From CAZCJU01 sp964562175 (lineage in GTDB: Bacteria; Bacillota; Clostridia; Oscillospirales; CAG-272): a DNA stretch of 56,691 bases. The stretch spans positions 1 to 56,691 of the forward strand of contig CAZLRV010000013.1 of NCBI GenBank assembly GCA_964562175.1. The letters run 5' to 3'. The notes beneath the pieces were generated by a model. The model did not search any database. It was given only the letters and a program-made list of their open reading frames with translations, and was not told where the DNA came from. How positions within the stretch are numbered: the stretch's first letter is position 1; each line of letters begins with the position of its first letter. The position numbers were made by a program, and so were the translations under genes. Shown one piece after another: positions 15,770 through 24,918 of the stretch.

Positions 15770-16258
15770 ATGTCAAAAAAAGATAACGAAAAGACAAATG
15801 TAATGCGTATCCTCGATATGAAAAAGGTCAGCTACGAAAGCTACAGCTTCGAGGGGGACGGCACACAGAGCGGCGAGCAGGTGGCACAGCTTGTCGGAAA
15901 AGACCCGATGTGCGTATTCAAAACGCTCGTAACGGTCGGTGCATCGAAGAAAAACCATGTTTTTGTAATACCCGTATGCCGAGAGCTTGACTTAAAAAAA
16001 GCCGCTCGTGCCGTTGGTGAAAAAAGCGTCGAGATGCTGAAAACGAAAGAGCTTTTGCCCACAACGGGCTATGTTCACGGCGGTTGCTCACCTATAGGAA
16101 TGAAAAAGCCGTTTAACACGACATTCGACTCCTCGGCTCTCCACTGCCAAACCGTTACGTTCAGTGCCGGGAAGATAGGCAGACAGGTCGAGCTTAAGCT
16201 TGATGACCTGAAAAAAGTCATGGATTTTTCGATAAACGATATTACAACAGGCACATGA
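15770..16258 (+). CDS. ybaK: YbaK/EbsC-type aminoacyl-tRNA deacylase
   Basis: 162 residues starting MSKKDNEKTNVMRILDMKK, one base after the coaX stop; longer readings run back inside coaX and lack a ribosome site. The family hydrolyses mischarged Cys-tRNA(Pro). The conserved lysine is in CVFKTLV, and the GGCSPIGMKK loop and the SAGKIGRQVEL C-terminal strand are all typical. It has no evident functional tie to pantothenate synthesis; co-transcription is likely from spacing. A terminator follows at 16271. Confidence 0.92.
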   Translation: MSKKDNEKTNVMRILDMKKVSYESYSFEGDGTQSGEQVAQLVGKDPMCVFKTLVTVGASKKNHVFVIPVCRELDLKKAARAVGEKSVEMLKTKELLPTTGYVHGGCSPIGMKKPFNTTFDSSALHCQTVTFSAGKIGRQVELKLDDLKKVMDFSINDITTGT

Positions 16259-16270
16259 CCGTAAAAACCG

Positions 16271-16295
16271 ACCAAGCCCCATAATGGGGCTTGGT
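16271..16295. terminator. Bidirectional hairpin terminator
   Basis: ACCAAGCCCCA pairs with TGGGGCTTGGT (11 bp, three-base loop). It lies between the convergent deacylase and permease genes. Reading the minus strand it is followed by CGGTTTTT, so it should terminate the permease transcript and at least stall the other. Confidence 0.8.
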
Positions 16296-16299
16296 TGAA

Positions 16300-18948
16300 T
16301 TATATATTCTCGTTTTTCAAGGCGATTATCGGATCGTCTTTTTTTATTTTTCGCATTGCGTAAAGCATTGTGGCAAATACGACGGCGAAAACACAGAGCG
16401 TTGAAATGAGTATAGCCGTGTAGGGCAGTGTAAATGTTGCCGTAACGCCCTCGTTAAATGACAAATATATCAAATATGACAGCACACAGGCAACGGGCAG
16501 ACCGTATAAAAGTGCTTTTGTGCCGTAAAGCAAGCATTCGTAATTCATCATTTTATTAAAGTCTGAGGATGACATACCGACGGATTTCAGCACGGCAAGC
16601 TCGCATCTGCGCAGTATAATATTCGTGGATATCGTGTTAAAGACGTTAGCGGCGGATATAAGCGAGATAAGCACGATAAAGCCGTATGAAAATACTTGAA
16701 TTATCAAAACCATATCTCTGCTTCTTTGCGCATCCTCGGCGTAATTGGTAACTTCGGTGTCGATATTATGCTCGGCAAGTATTGCACGCATATCCTGCTC
16801 GGTTTTTTTGTGGTTCGAGGTCGTAAGCATTATTCTGTAAACGCTTTTATACGAGCCTTCGGGAAAGACCTTAGATAGAGCCGAGAGCGGATATATCAGC
16901 GAAATATCGCCGCTGTAATCAACGAAAAACGGTTCTTCATAAAGCGTTGTGCCTATATTCAGCTCACACCTTGCCCAAGCATCCTCGGACTTCATCTCAA
17001 GAAACACCTCACCGTTTGTACCGTTCTTTACAAACCTCGTCATTTCGACACCGTCCTCGGTGATGTAGTCCTCATAATGCGAATAGCCGTCGGGTACTAT
17101 CAAGCAGTCGGTAGTCAATACACAGCTTTTTTCACGCAGGGCATTGACCGTCACGAACTTTTCATCCGTAGTGCTGAAACGGCTCTGACCGTCAATTGCA
17201 ACACCACACGGCGTTTGTGAGAAATAAGCAGTTTTATCTATCTTGTTTTCCTCAAGGAAACGGGAAAATTCCTCATCCTCTAAAAAGTATATGCATCCTT
17301 CGACATTTATCGTATCTCCGCTTGTCATTGGTGCGTACATTTCTATCCATTGCTCACCGAGATCGTTTTTCTTTGCGTTAAGTGAATAAACCTCTCTTTG
17401 CGCATACGCGGAACGCTCAACCTCGGGCAAGGCGCGAACGGCAGAAGCTATTTGTTTTGTTGTGTCTATCGACTCATAAAACGAACAGCAGATATCAAAG
17501 CCATACGAAGCATATACCTCCGAAACCGTGGAAATTAGCATTTGACTCATATAAAAAGACGGTACGAAAAGAACTATGCTCAAGAACAGACTCAAAACCG
17601 TCGTTCTGTACTTCTTTTTGTTACGCTTAAAATGCTTTTTTGCAAGCACACCGGGCAGACCGAAAAGCTTATATGTCAGCCGTGAAGTCTTGACCCTCTT
17701 TTTTGTCGTCTTTATATCGTGGCTTTGACGTATTGCCTCGACCGCTGTAATTCTTGTCGCACGGTGTGAGGGAACATATGCCGATATCAAAACGGTAAGA
17801 AGCGCAACCACGGCAGCAATAATGACGGATGTAAGGGAAACGTGCAAACGCATGGGTATATGTGAGGATGTAACGAAAACCTCGCTGAATTTGTCTCCGA
17901 TAAGACGAAGCGTCACGGCGATACCGCCTATTCCCGAAAGTATACCGAGCGGTATACCTATCAGGCTTACGACAAAGGCTTCGAAAAATACCATTTTCGA
18001 CAGCTGCTTTCTTGTCGCACCGATAGACGACAAAAGCCCGAACTGCTTCGTTCTCTCCGATACCGATATCGAAAAAGCGTTATATATTAGAAATATCGAG
18101 CCGAACATTATAAGAGAGATAAAAATTCCCCCGATAGAGTAAAGCATTCTGTTGAATCCCGCATACTGCGAAATACCCATAAACATTAAAACGTCACTGT
18201 TTACGTGCGTGGGCAAGCCGTTTTCTTCAATAAAAGTGTATATTTTCTTCGGTTGCTTAAGCGTGTAGTAAAAGTCCATACCCTGCCGCTCGGTGTCATC
18301 GTAAAGCGTTATTGCGGTAAAGCCCGGGGCTTCGTAATCCTCAAATGCGGGACGGGAGTATGTGCCGACAACGGTGTAGCTCCTATGCTCTTTTATGTTG
18401 AGTACCTCACTAACATCTTCCGCATTTATAAAATAAGTCGATTGAGTGAGCGGTATTCCGTCCTCGCCTACCTCCCTGTAGCCGATATCAAGCTCAAGCA
18501 CCTGACCGATATCGTATTTTACGCCGCCGATATCCGATAAATGCTCCGGCAGAATTATCTCGCTCGCATTTTTAGGATAATCACCGCTTGTCAAATGCAC
18601 CGGCATCACATCAAAAAATCCGTCACCTGCGCCGATAACATACAAATACGGCTTATCATCAAGCACGGAGCCTATCTCGGCGTAGCCAATATTTGAATTG
18701 TATACGTAATTATCAATTTCATCCGAGGATAAGACATCAAGCGTGCTTTCGTTTGTATTAAGCACAGCCCCATGCCATGACCCGTCGGTGTATATATAGT
18801 TTTCAAGCAGAAAGCGCATAAGACTTGAAAGCGAGGTCGTAACGGCGCATATCATTGCGGCGGATAAGATGATTCCGATTATCGTTACTATAGTGCGTGT
18901 CTTGTTCTTTTTAAGTGAGGCAAGTGTGACCTTGTGAAAGACATTCAT
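16300..18948 (-). CDS. FtsX-family ABC transporter permease
   Basis: 882 residues with two FtsX-like halves. Helix 1 (about 17-38) is followed by a large outer domain (to about 265), three helices with ISVSERTKQFGLLSSIGATR (about 270-410), a fifth helix near 445-465 (TTVLSLFLSIVLFVPSF), a second outer domain (to about 745) and three final helices containing LRRCELAVLKSVGMS. Two external domains make it LolC/MacB-like rather than BceB, which has one. The start overlaps the ATPase stop (TAATG). The upstream kinase/regulator pair and its operator repeats suggest it is induced by an envelope compound, probably a peptide antibiotic or lantibiotic. Confidence 0.9.
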   Translation of the reverse strand: MNVFHKVTLASLKKNKTRTIVTIIGIILSAAMICAVTTSLSSLMRFLLENYIYTDGSWHGAVLNTNESTLDVLSSDEIDNYVYNSNIGYAEIGSVLDDKPYLYVIGAGDGFFDVMPVHLTSGDYPKNASEIILPEHLSDIGGVKYDIGQVLELDIGYREVGEDGIPLTQSTYFINAEDVSEVLNIKEHRSYTVVGTYSRPAFEDYEAPGFTAITLYDDTERQGMDFYYTLKQPKKIYTFIEENGLPTHVNSDVLMFMGISQYAGFNRMLYSIGGIFISLIMFGSIFLIYNAFSISVSERTKQFGLLSSIGATRKQLSKMVFFEAFVVSLIGIPLGILSGIGGIAVTLRLIGDKFSEVFVTSSHIPMRLHVSLTSVIIAAVVALLTVLISAYVPSHRATRITAVEAIRQSHDIKTTKKRVKTSRLTYKLFGLPGVLAKKHFKRNKKKYRTTVLSLFLSIVLFVPSFYMSQMLISTVSEVYASYGFDICCSFYESIDTTKQIASAVRALPEVERSAYAQREVYSLNAKKNDLGEQWIEMYAPMTSGDTINVEGCIYFLEDEEFSRFLEENKIDKTAYFSQTPCGVAIDGQSRFSTTDEKFVTVNALREKSCVLTTDCLIVPDGYSHYEDYITEDGVEMTRFVKNGTNGEVFLEMKSEDAWARCELNIGTTLYEEPFFVDYSGDISLIYPLSALSKVFPEGSYKSVYRIMLTTSNHKKTEQDMRAILAEHNIDTEVTNYAEDAQRSRDMVLIIQVFSYGFIVLISLISAANVFNTISTNIILRRCELAVLKSVGMSSSDFNKMMNYECLLYGTKALLYGLPVACVLSYLIYLSFNEGVTATFTLPYTAILISTLCVFAVVFATMLYAMRKIKKDDPIIALKNENI

Positions 18949-19628
18949 TATCTTATCACCTCGTCACGTATTATGCGACCGTCCTCAAGTGCGATTATTC
19001 TGTCAGCTTGAAGTGCTATATTCTCGTCGTGTGTGATGAGAATCAGCGTTTGAGCGTATTTTTTATTAGACATTTTAAGCAGATCAACGATCTCGCGGCT
19101 GTTTTTGGAATCAAGATTGCCCGTCGGCTCGTCTGCCAAAACGACGGCAGGCGCATTCATTAACGCACGTCCTATCGAAACACGCTGTTGTTGACCGCCG
19201 GAGAGCTGATTTGGCAAATGTTCACGGCGATCGCTGAGCTTTAATACCGAAAGAAGCTCATCGAGTCGCTTTTCGTTTACCGCACGACCGTCCATCAAAA
19301 CGGGTAAGGTAATGTTTTCCGTTACGTTAAGCACGGGAATAAGATTATAAAATTGGTAGATAAGCCCGACCTGCCGTCTGCGGAATATCGCAAGCTGTTC
19401 GTCATTTTGCGAATATATATCCACTCCGTCCATATATACCTTGCCCGATGTCGGCTTATCTACACCACCCAAAATGTGTAGCAAAGTCGATTTTCCCGAG
19501 CCGGATTGACCGACTATTGCAATAAATTCGCCCTTTTGAACCGAAAATGATACACCGTCAAGTGCATTTACACGATTATCACCCTCGCCGTACGTCTTTT
19601 TGAGGTCTTGAACCTTAAGTATTTCCAT
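18948..19628 (-). CDS. ABC transporter ATP-binding protein (LolD/MacB type)
   Basis: 226 residues starting MEILKVQDLKKTYGEGDNRV, with AAGGAG just upstream; a longer reading to 19697 crosses the promoter. Walker A GQSGSGKST, signature LSGGQQQRVSIGRAL, Walker B AVVLADEPTGNLDS and H-loop ITHDENIA are all intact. It powers the FtsX permease encoded by the overlapping next gene. It has its own promoter with two response-regulator half-sites, separate from the kinase gene 85 bp upstream. Confidence 0.95.
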   Translation of the reverse strand: MEILKVQDLKKTYGEGDNRVNALDGVSFSVQKGEFIAIVGQSGSGKSTLLHILGGVDKPTSGKVYMDGVDIYSQNDEQLAIFRRRQVGLIYQFYNLIPVLNVTENITLPVLMDGRAVNEKRLDELLSVLKLSDRREHLPNQLSGGQQQRVSIGRALMNAPAVVLADEPTGNLDSKNSREIVDLLKMSNKKYAQTLILITHDENIALQADRIIALEDGRIIRDEVIR

Positions 19629-19658
19629 TATGATATCTCCTTTTGAAATTTCAAATAT

Positions 19659-19695
19659 ATCATAGCAGACGCAGGTTACTTTGCGGTGACTTTGC
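19659..19695 (-). promoter_or_regulatory. Response-regulator-controlled promoter of the ABC transporter
   Basis: Two tandem 11-bp repeats (minus strand GCAAAGTCACC and GCAAAGTAACC) occupy 19685-19695 and 19674-19684, one mismatch apart. They cover the -35 zone of a -10-like TATGAT at 19659-19664. Eleven-base direct repeats in this position are the classic layout for OmpR/PhoB-type activators. The adjacent response regulator (20712-21380) is the obvious candidate. Confidence 0.7.
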
Positions 19696-19713
19696 AATTA
19701 CAAAAATGTCACA

Positions 19714-20715
19714 TTAGACCGTCATCTTATAAAACACCACGGTGAATTTCGCACCGCCACCTGCATTGTTTTCGGCTTTTATCGTGCCGCCCTGTGAGGT
19801 TATTATGCTCCGTGCGAGATTTAATCCGATACCGAAGCTGTCCGATGACGAGTTTTCACCCTTGTAAAATCTCTCAAAAATATGCGGCAGATCACGCGGC
19901 GATATCCCGCATCCGTCGTCCGATATAACTACCTTTACGCCGAGCGGATACTCGGTTGCCGTTATGCTTATATTGCCGCCTTCGGGTGTATGCTCCATAC
20001 AGTTCTTAACGATATTTGAAAGTGCCTCGGCTGTCCATGACACATCGCATAATAAATTGCCGGATGCGGTAATTGATAAATTCTGCTTACGCAACTCAAT
20101 AGGCACGAGCAGGGAAGCGGTACTTTGTTCTATAAGCTCTGAGACAGGAATGAGAGCTTGCTTAAATTCAACCGTCTGCGCATCGAGCTTTGAAATTTTG
20201 AGAAGCGAGGTGATGAGGCTGTCAATGCGTGAGATGAGATAATAAAGCCGACGGATAAGCTCACCTCGACGGCTTTCATCAAGCTCCGGTTCGCTCAAAA
20301 AGGTCAATATAAGATTTATGCTTGTCAGCGGTGTGCGAAGCTGGTGCGAGATATCGGCAAGTGAGTTAGCCAAATAGACCTTTTCCTTTTGCAGCGTTGC
20401 TTGACTCTCCCTCAGCATTACGGTCATCTTGTATATTTCACTTTGCAATATCCCGACATCTCCCTCGGTGTATTCATCAAGTGATATGGAGCTGTCGCCG
20501 TGAAGTATTTCATCAAGCTTGCACGATAAAGCACGCATTTTCTTGTATCGGATATATGTGATAACAATATAAAAAGCAATAAAGCAAATGCATATAATAA
20601 GAGCGAATGTCGCACATTTTGTACCGAGAAATGTACCGATCAGGACACAAATTACGGAAAACAATACCAATAATAGGAGGGTAAGCCTTACCTCAGTGTT
20701 GCGTAAAAGCTTCAT
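19714..20715 (-). CDS. Sensor histidine kinase
   Basis: 333 residues. Two membrane helices (about 10-29 and 35-54) joined by only a few residues leave almost no external sensor, so this is an intramembrane-sensing kinase, a type that often senses flux through a partner transporter. The dimerisation domain has the phosphorylated His in DISHQLRTPLTSI. The ATPase has the N box NIVKNCMEHTPEG and glycine boxes ISDDGCGISP and SFGIGLNLA. It overlaps the response-regulator gene by four bases and precedes the ABC transporter, which it presumably controls. Confidence 0.93.
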   Translation of the reverse strand: MKLLRNTEVRLTLLLLVLFSVICVLIGTFLGTKCATFALIICICFIAFYIVITYIRYKKMRALSCKLDEILHGDSSISLDEYTEGDVGILQSEIYKMTVMLRESQATLQKEKVYLANSLADISHQLRTPLTSINLILTFLSEPELDESRRGELIRRLYYLISRIDSLITSLLKISKLDAQTVEFKQALIPVSELIEQSTASLLVPIELRKQNLSITASGNLLCDVSWTAEALSNIVKNCMEHTPEGGNISITATEYPLGVKVVISDDGCGISPRDLPHIFERFYKGENSSSDSFGIGLNLARSIITSQGGTIKAENNAGGGAKFTVVFYKMTV

Positions 20716-21380
20716 TCCAAAATATACCCCATGCCCCTTACCGTCTTGATCAGCCTCGGTTCTTTTGGGTCATCCTCGATCTTTTCACGCAAACGCTTTA
20801 TGTAAACGGTCAAGGTATTGTCATTTACAAATTCGCCCGCAACGTCCCAAATGGCTTCAAGCAGCTTACCCCTTGTCATGACAATGCCTCGATTGTTTAT
20901 AAAGACCATAAGCAGACGGTACTCAAGAGCAGACAGAAAGAGGTCATTACCGTTCTTTTCGGCACGTCCTCGTGCCGTATCGACGGTTACAGAGCCTAAT
21001 TTTATCGCATCGTGATTACCGGAGGTAAGGCGTAAGATATTTTTAATGCGACAAACAAGCTCCCTCGGACGAAACGGCTTGCTTATATAGTCGTCGCCGC
21101 CAAGCTCAAATGCCGTGAGCGTGCTGTACTCGTCGGAGCTTGCCGTGAGAAATATAACCGGTGTGGGGTACTCGGATTTTATGGCACGGCAAAGCGTAAA
21201 GCCGGAGCCGTCGGAGATAGAGATGTCAAGCAGTGCAAGGTCAAAACTCATCTCCGAGAGCAATTGCAACGCTCGGACTTGCCCGGATGCACACATGACA
21301 GAAAAACCCTCTTTAGATAAAAACTGTGATAAATTTGAGACGATGTCGGAATCGTCCTCAACAAGTAAAATATTTATCAT
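20712..21380 (-). CDS. OmpR-family response regulator
   Basis: 222 residues starting MINILLVEDDSDIVSNLSQF, preceded by CGAGG. The receiver domain has acidic pocket EDD and phospho-acceptor Asp in DLALLDISISDGSG, with Lys in ISKPFRPREL. The C-terminal winged helix has LSALEYRLLMVFINNRGIV and VYIKRLREKIEDDP. It is the partner of the overlapping kinase. The direct repeats at 19674-19695 are its likely target. Only 66 bp separate it from the LCP gene, and most of that is a terminator, so its own promoter is not evident. Confidence 0.95.
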   Translation of the reverse strand: MINILLVEDDSDIVSNLSQFLSKEGFSVMCASGQVRALQLLSEMSFDLALLDISISDGSGFTLCRAIKSEYPTPVIFLTASSDEYSTLTAFELGGDDYISKPFRPRELVCRIKNILRLTSGNHDAIKLGSVTVDTARGRAEKNGNDLFLSALEYRLLMVFINNRGIVMTRGKLLEAIWDVAGEFVNDNTLTVYIKRLREKIEDDPKEPRLIKTVRGMGYILE

Positions 21381-21400
21381 ATAAACCTCGTGAGAATAAC

Positions 21401-21428
21401 AAAAGGGCAAGATGAAAAAACCTTGCCC
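21401..21428 (-). terminator. Terminator of the envelope operon
   Basis: On the minus strand GGGCAAG and CTTGCCC form a 7-bp stem followed by TTTTGTT. It lies between the LCP gene and the response-regulator gene, and partial read-through could supply the latter. Confidence 0.7.
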
Positions 21429-21446
21429 ATTATTGTCTTAAAATTA

Positions 21447-22427
21447 TTATGCCTCTGAGTAAAGATATTTGATAATATACTCGTCAAGCTTATCTTTGTT
21501 GGGATAAAACTCGATAAACTCGTTTTCGGTATTATTTTCACCCTCAAGCGACATAACACCCTTAAAATCGTACTTTGAGTATCTTGTAGCGAACTCGCTC
21601 AAAATCGTAGACGAGCAATCCGTAACGGTGTACGGTGAAATGCTGTCGTACAGACTTAAGAAGCTTGATTCGTTACCCGAATATTTCGCACCGAATGCAT
21701 CAACAAAGCCTTTCATGTACTCCTCTTGACGATTCATACGTGAAATATTCAGCTGGTCTCCGAGACCTTTACGACTTCTTACGTAAGAAAACGCTTGCTC
21801 ACCCGTCAAAGTGACCTTGCCCATGGGTATGGAGGGGTCAACGGCTGAAAAATCGTCCGTAACATTCACGGTAACGCCGCCTACCGCATCGTTGAGATAC
21901 GATATTGCCGACATATTGAACGATGCATAATAATTTATATCAAGCCCGTACAACAGATCGGAAACGGCTTTCTTCGTATTTTCACAGCTGTCACCGAGTC
22001 CCGAACCGTATGTATGCGACAAAGCAAGCTGAGCGACTATTTCACCGGCATTTTTGCCGTCTGCACCGATAACGGGCATTTTCAGCATTGTATCGCGGTT
22101 AATATTAAGCACGGTATAGGTTTTCTCTGTGTTGTTGAATATCATAAGTAAAACGAAATCGGCTCTTGCATCGTTTGAATGATAGCTGCTCTCCTTTACC
22201 TCGCCCGACGAGTCGGTACCGATAACGAGGAGAGTCGTTATATCGGTCTTGGGGTAGTAACGAATACCGTTACGCTCAATGACCCTTGAGTGATGCTCAA
22301 GCTCATCCTCGTCTCCGCCGAGAGCGTCGGTCAGCTTTATTATGCTGAACACGAGCAGGGCGGAGAAGAGAACGAGTAAAACAGCGAGTACGATATTTTT
22401 AATATTTAGTTTGCGTTCGCCGTCCAT
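21447..22427 (-). CDS. LytR-CpsA-Psr (LCP) family cell-wall polymer ligase
   Basis: 326 residues. One N-terminal membrane helix (about 11-32) is followed by an external LCP domain. LCP enzymes move a lipid-linked glycan onto peptidoglycan. The polyprenyl-pyrophosphate-binding arginines are in LNINRDTML, YVRSRKG and ISRMNRQEE, and the metal acid in NDARADFVLLM. The gene follows a secreted protein and a tyrosine autokinase, a usual setting for capsule or exopolysaccharide attachment. No convincing ribosome site precedes the ATG, which is nine bases after the upstream stop, so coupled translation is likely. Confidence 0.93.
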   Translation of the reverse strand: MDGERKLNIKNIVLAVLLVLFSALLVFSIIKLTDALGGDEDELEHHSRVIERNGIRYYPKTDITTLLVIGTDSSGEVKESSYHSNDARADFVLLMIFNNTEKTYTVLNINRDTMLKMPVIGADGKNAGEIVAQLALSHTYGSGLGDSCENTKKAVSDLLYGLDINYYASFNMSAISYLNDAVGGVTVNVTDDFSAVDPSIPMGKVTLTGEQAFSYVRSRKGLGDQLNISRMNRQEEYMKGFVDAFGAKYSGNESSFLSLYDSISPYTVTDCSSTILSEFATRYSKYDFKGVMSLEGENNTENEFIEFYPNKDKLDEYIIKYLYSEA

Positions 22428-22436
22428 GCTGCGGAA

Positions 22437-23207
22437 TTATTCTGCGTGTGTACGGGTGCGCTTTGAAATAATAACCTTGGTAAGAACCACTATAGCGGCA
22501 AGTGAGATAATAGCGAGCATTATCCATGTGAAATTCTCATAACCGATACCTGTGGGAGGGGGGTTATCCGAACCGCCCGTGCCTTCAACGAAGAGTGCAA
22601 CGGGACAAACGGAATCGAACGAGCAGGTTATTGTGCCGTCACCGTTGTTTACGGTCTCAACTAACTGCCACTTTCCGTCAACGAAAACGGTAGCCGCTAC
22701 GAAAGCATCCTTATCTACCGGAACCTTCAAATCAACAACGAACTTATGGTTCTGCTTCTTAAGCTCTTCCTTGTATTCGTCTCCGATTATGGTAACATCG
22801 AAGAAATCGCGGATAACAAGGTTATCGGCATCCTTGCCGTCGCCGAGATTATCGGCAACGAGCTTGTTAAGCTCGGGGCAGATGCTCGAAAGCTTTTTGT
22901 CTTTTTTCGTCAGCTCATTGTAAGCCGCCTTCAACTCGTCCTTGGTCGCTTGGTCAAGCTCGTCTTCCTTGTCGATATCGGCAATGGGCGTAACGAGAAG
23001 CTTACCCGTGGGGACCTTCTTCTTTATTTCGCCGTCGCCGTCGATGATCTTGCCGACAAACTTTTGACCGTTATCCTCTCCCTCGATTATTTCGGGAGCG
23101 GGCTTTTCGGAAATGCTGGGTACGAAATTGTTACCGGCGGCAAATACCGAAAGCGAAAGGGAAAGAATAAATGTAAATGCCAAAACAACGGATAAGAACT
23201 TTTTCAT
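22437..23207 (-). CDS. Secreted, membrane-anchored protein of unknown function
   Basis: 256 residues. A clear signal peptide (KKFLSVVLAFTFILSLSLS, likely cleaved after VFAAG) precedes an acidic, lysine-rich external domain of about 190 residues. A C-terminal anchor helix (about 226-247, WIMLAIISLAAIVVL) and basic tail follow. The external part ends in a proline-rich NPPPTG linker. No catalytic motif is recognised, and its placement between autokinase and LCP ligase suggests a surface role. AAGGAG precedes the ATG. Confidence 0.8.
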   Translation of the reverse strand: MKKFLSVVLAFTFILSLSLSVFAAGNNFVPSISEKPAPEIIEGEDNGQKFVGKIIDGDGEIKKKVPTGKLLVTPIADIDKEDELDQATKDELKAAYNELTKKDKKLSSICPELNKLVADNLGDGKDADNLVIRDFFDVTIIGDEYKEELKKQNHKFVVDLKVPVDKDAFVAATVFVDGKWQLVETVNNGDGTITCSFDSVCPVALFVEGTGGSDNPPPTGIGYENFTWIMLAIISLAAIVVLTKVIISKRTRTHAE

Positions 23208-23240
23208 TTTTATATCTCCTTATATAAATTACTTATTATA

Positions 23241-24755
23241 TCATTTATCGCTGTTTTCGTATGCGTAATACTTTCTGTAGCGATAATGCTTACCGTACTT
23301 GTATCTGTACTTGCCAGCCTTATCGGAGGTGCAGTTGAATACTATGCCGAGTATCTTGGAATCGACAAATTCAAATTGTGATATGGCGTGTGCAAGTGCG
23401 GGACGTGTGCAGTAGTTTTGACGTACAACAAGCAACATACCGTCAACTGCTTTCGAAAGTGCCAACGCATCGCTTACCTCGCCGATAGGCGGCAGGTCTA
23501 TGATAATATAATCGTATGTTTCGCGAAGTACATTCAATACGCTTTTCAAACGCTCCGAGCTGAGCAGCTCCATCGGGTTGGGAGGAGTCTCACCGCAGGG
23601 GATAACGTCAAACGAAAGATTCGACTCGCTGTCAACATATGATTGAATTACGGAATTGAGATCCACCTGACCGGTCAAAAACTCGGTGAAGCCGACACCC
23701 TTTTTGAATTTCAGCTTCTTGTGGATAGACGGTCTTCTCAAGTCGCAGTCTATAAGCAAAACTTTTTTATTAAGCTGTGCAAGTGAATGCGAGAGGTTTA
23801 CGCTCGACAAGCTCTTGCCCTCGTTCATCATTGCACTCGATACACCGATGACACGGCACTTATCGTTGTCGGCAAAGGAGAAGAGAAGCTTCGTTCTCAG
23901 CATCTTATTCGCTTCGGCAGCGGCAAAGCTGAGGTTTTTGCCGACGAAATTCGACTCTGTTCTGATAGGTGAATTCTTTGCGACTTTCGATTTCTTTTTC
24001 TTTGAGGACTTTGCATAGCCCGAATAATAATACTTGCCTTTGCTCTCGGTGTACATATCGGGGACGGACGCGAGTATCGGAATATCGCATACCTGCTCTA
24101 TATCCTCATCGCCTCTTATCGTTACGTTGAATATCTCTCTCAATACTATAACGCAAACGCTTATCAACACGCCCAAAACGAAGCCCGCAAGTGAGTTTTT
24201 AACATAATTGGGCGAGGAAGGCTTTGAGGGAAGTATAGCCGTTTCGACTATCTTCGCACTTGTACCCTCGATTATCGTGTTTATCTTGCTCGGCAGTATA
24301 TCGCTTATGCAATTTGCGATCTTTTCGGCATCCGAGGCGCTTGGACAGGTAACGATGACCTGAAATATTTCCGTCGAATTAACTGCGGCAGCCGAGATCA
24401 TTTCCTTGACCTCGCCGTAGCTGTAATCGACACCGGCTTTGTCTATTACCTCCGTCAGCGTGGTACGAGTCTTAAGAATTACTATATAAGAATCGACCAA
24501 GCTTTTTGCGGCTGTGATATCGCCCGAGGAAATGCTCGCCGTTACGGAACCGATGGATACCTTGTTGTTGTTTACGTAAAACATTGCGGAGGCTTGATAC
24601 TGCGGGGTGATAAGATAATAAGTAAATACCAACACCGCCGAGGCACACATTATTGCCGCCAGAATAACTATCCAAAGTCTGCGAACGACTGCCACGACCA
24701 AACGCCGCAGATCAATGTCGGTAGACTCGGGTTCTTTGTTAATTTTCTCGTCCAT
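23241..24755 (-). CDS. Polysaccharide-type tyrosine autokinase (Wzz plus BY-kinase)
   Basis: 504 residues starting MDEKINKEPESTDIDLRRL, with AAGGAT upstream. The N-terminal chain-length (Wzz) domain is bounded by helices at about 26-47 and 185-205. The C-terminal kinase has Walker A MMNEGKSLSS, Walker A' KVLLIDCDLRRPS and Walker B YIIIDLPPIGE. The protein ends in a cluster of seven tyrosines within YRYKYGKHYRYRKYYAY, the autophosphorylated tail that sets polymer export. Firmicutes usually split this into two proteins (CpsC/CpsD), whereas here they are fused. No polymerase or glycosyltransferase genes adjoin it. Confidence 0.93.
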   Translation of the reverse strand: MDEKINKEPESTDIDLRRLVVAVVRRLWIVILAAIMCASAVLVFTYYLITPQYQASAMFYVNNNKVSIGSVTASISSGDITAAKSLVDSYIVILKTRTTLTEVIDKAGVDYSYGEVKEMISAAAVNSTEIFQVIVTCPSASDAEKIANCISDILPSKINTIIEGTSAKIVETAILPSKPSSPNYVKNSLAGFVLGVLISVCVIVLREIFNVTIRGDEDIEQVCDIPILASVPDMYTESKGKYYYSGYAKSSKKKKSKVAKNSPIRTESNFVGKNLSFAAAEANKMLRTKLLFSFADNDKCRVIGVSSAMMNEGKSLSSVNLSHSLAQLNKKVLLIDCDLRRPSIHKKLKFKKGVGFTEFLTGQVDLNSVIQSYVDSESNLSFDVIPCGETPPNPMELLSSERLKSVLNVLRETYDYIIIDLPPIGEVSDALALSKAVDGMLLVVRQNYCTRPALAHAISQFEFVDSKILGIVFNCTSDKAGKYRYKYGKHYRYRKYYAYENSDK

Positions 24756-24813
24756 AAGAATCCTTTCGTTGCATAGATGCTTTGAAATGGTGATTATATT
24801 TTCAGTTAGTTGT

Positions 24814-24842
24814 ATTATATCATAAATATCCCGTTTTGTCAA
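24814..24842 (-). promoter_or_regulatory. Consensus promoter of the envelope operon
   Basis: On the minus strand TTGACA (24837-24842), a 17-bp spacer and TATAAT (24814-24819). It gives a leader of about 50 bases. Confidence 0.85.
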
Positions 24843-24874
24843 GTGTAAAATAAAAGAAATAACAGAACTTTTTC

Positions 24875-24907
24875 AAAAAAATGTTGCCGTCAATAAAGAC
24901 GGCAACA
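24875..24907 (-). terminator. Intrinsic terminator of ftsH
   Basis: On the minus strand TGTTGCCGTC pairs with GACGGCAACA (10 bp, six-base loop) and is followed by seven T's. It starts about 11 bases after the ftsH stop codon. Confidence 0.9.
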
Positions 24908-24918
24908 TGGAGCAACGG

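Noticed and set aside
16300..21380. Classical BceRS-BceAB bacitracin module
   Set aside because: The permease has two large external domains and about eight helices, unlike the ten-helix, single-domain BceB; only the general logic is similar.
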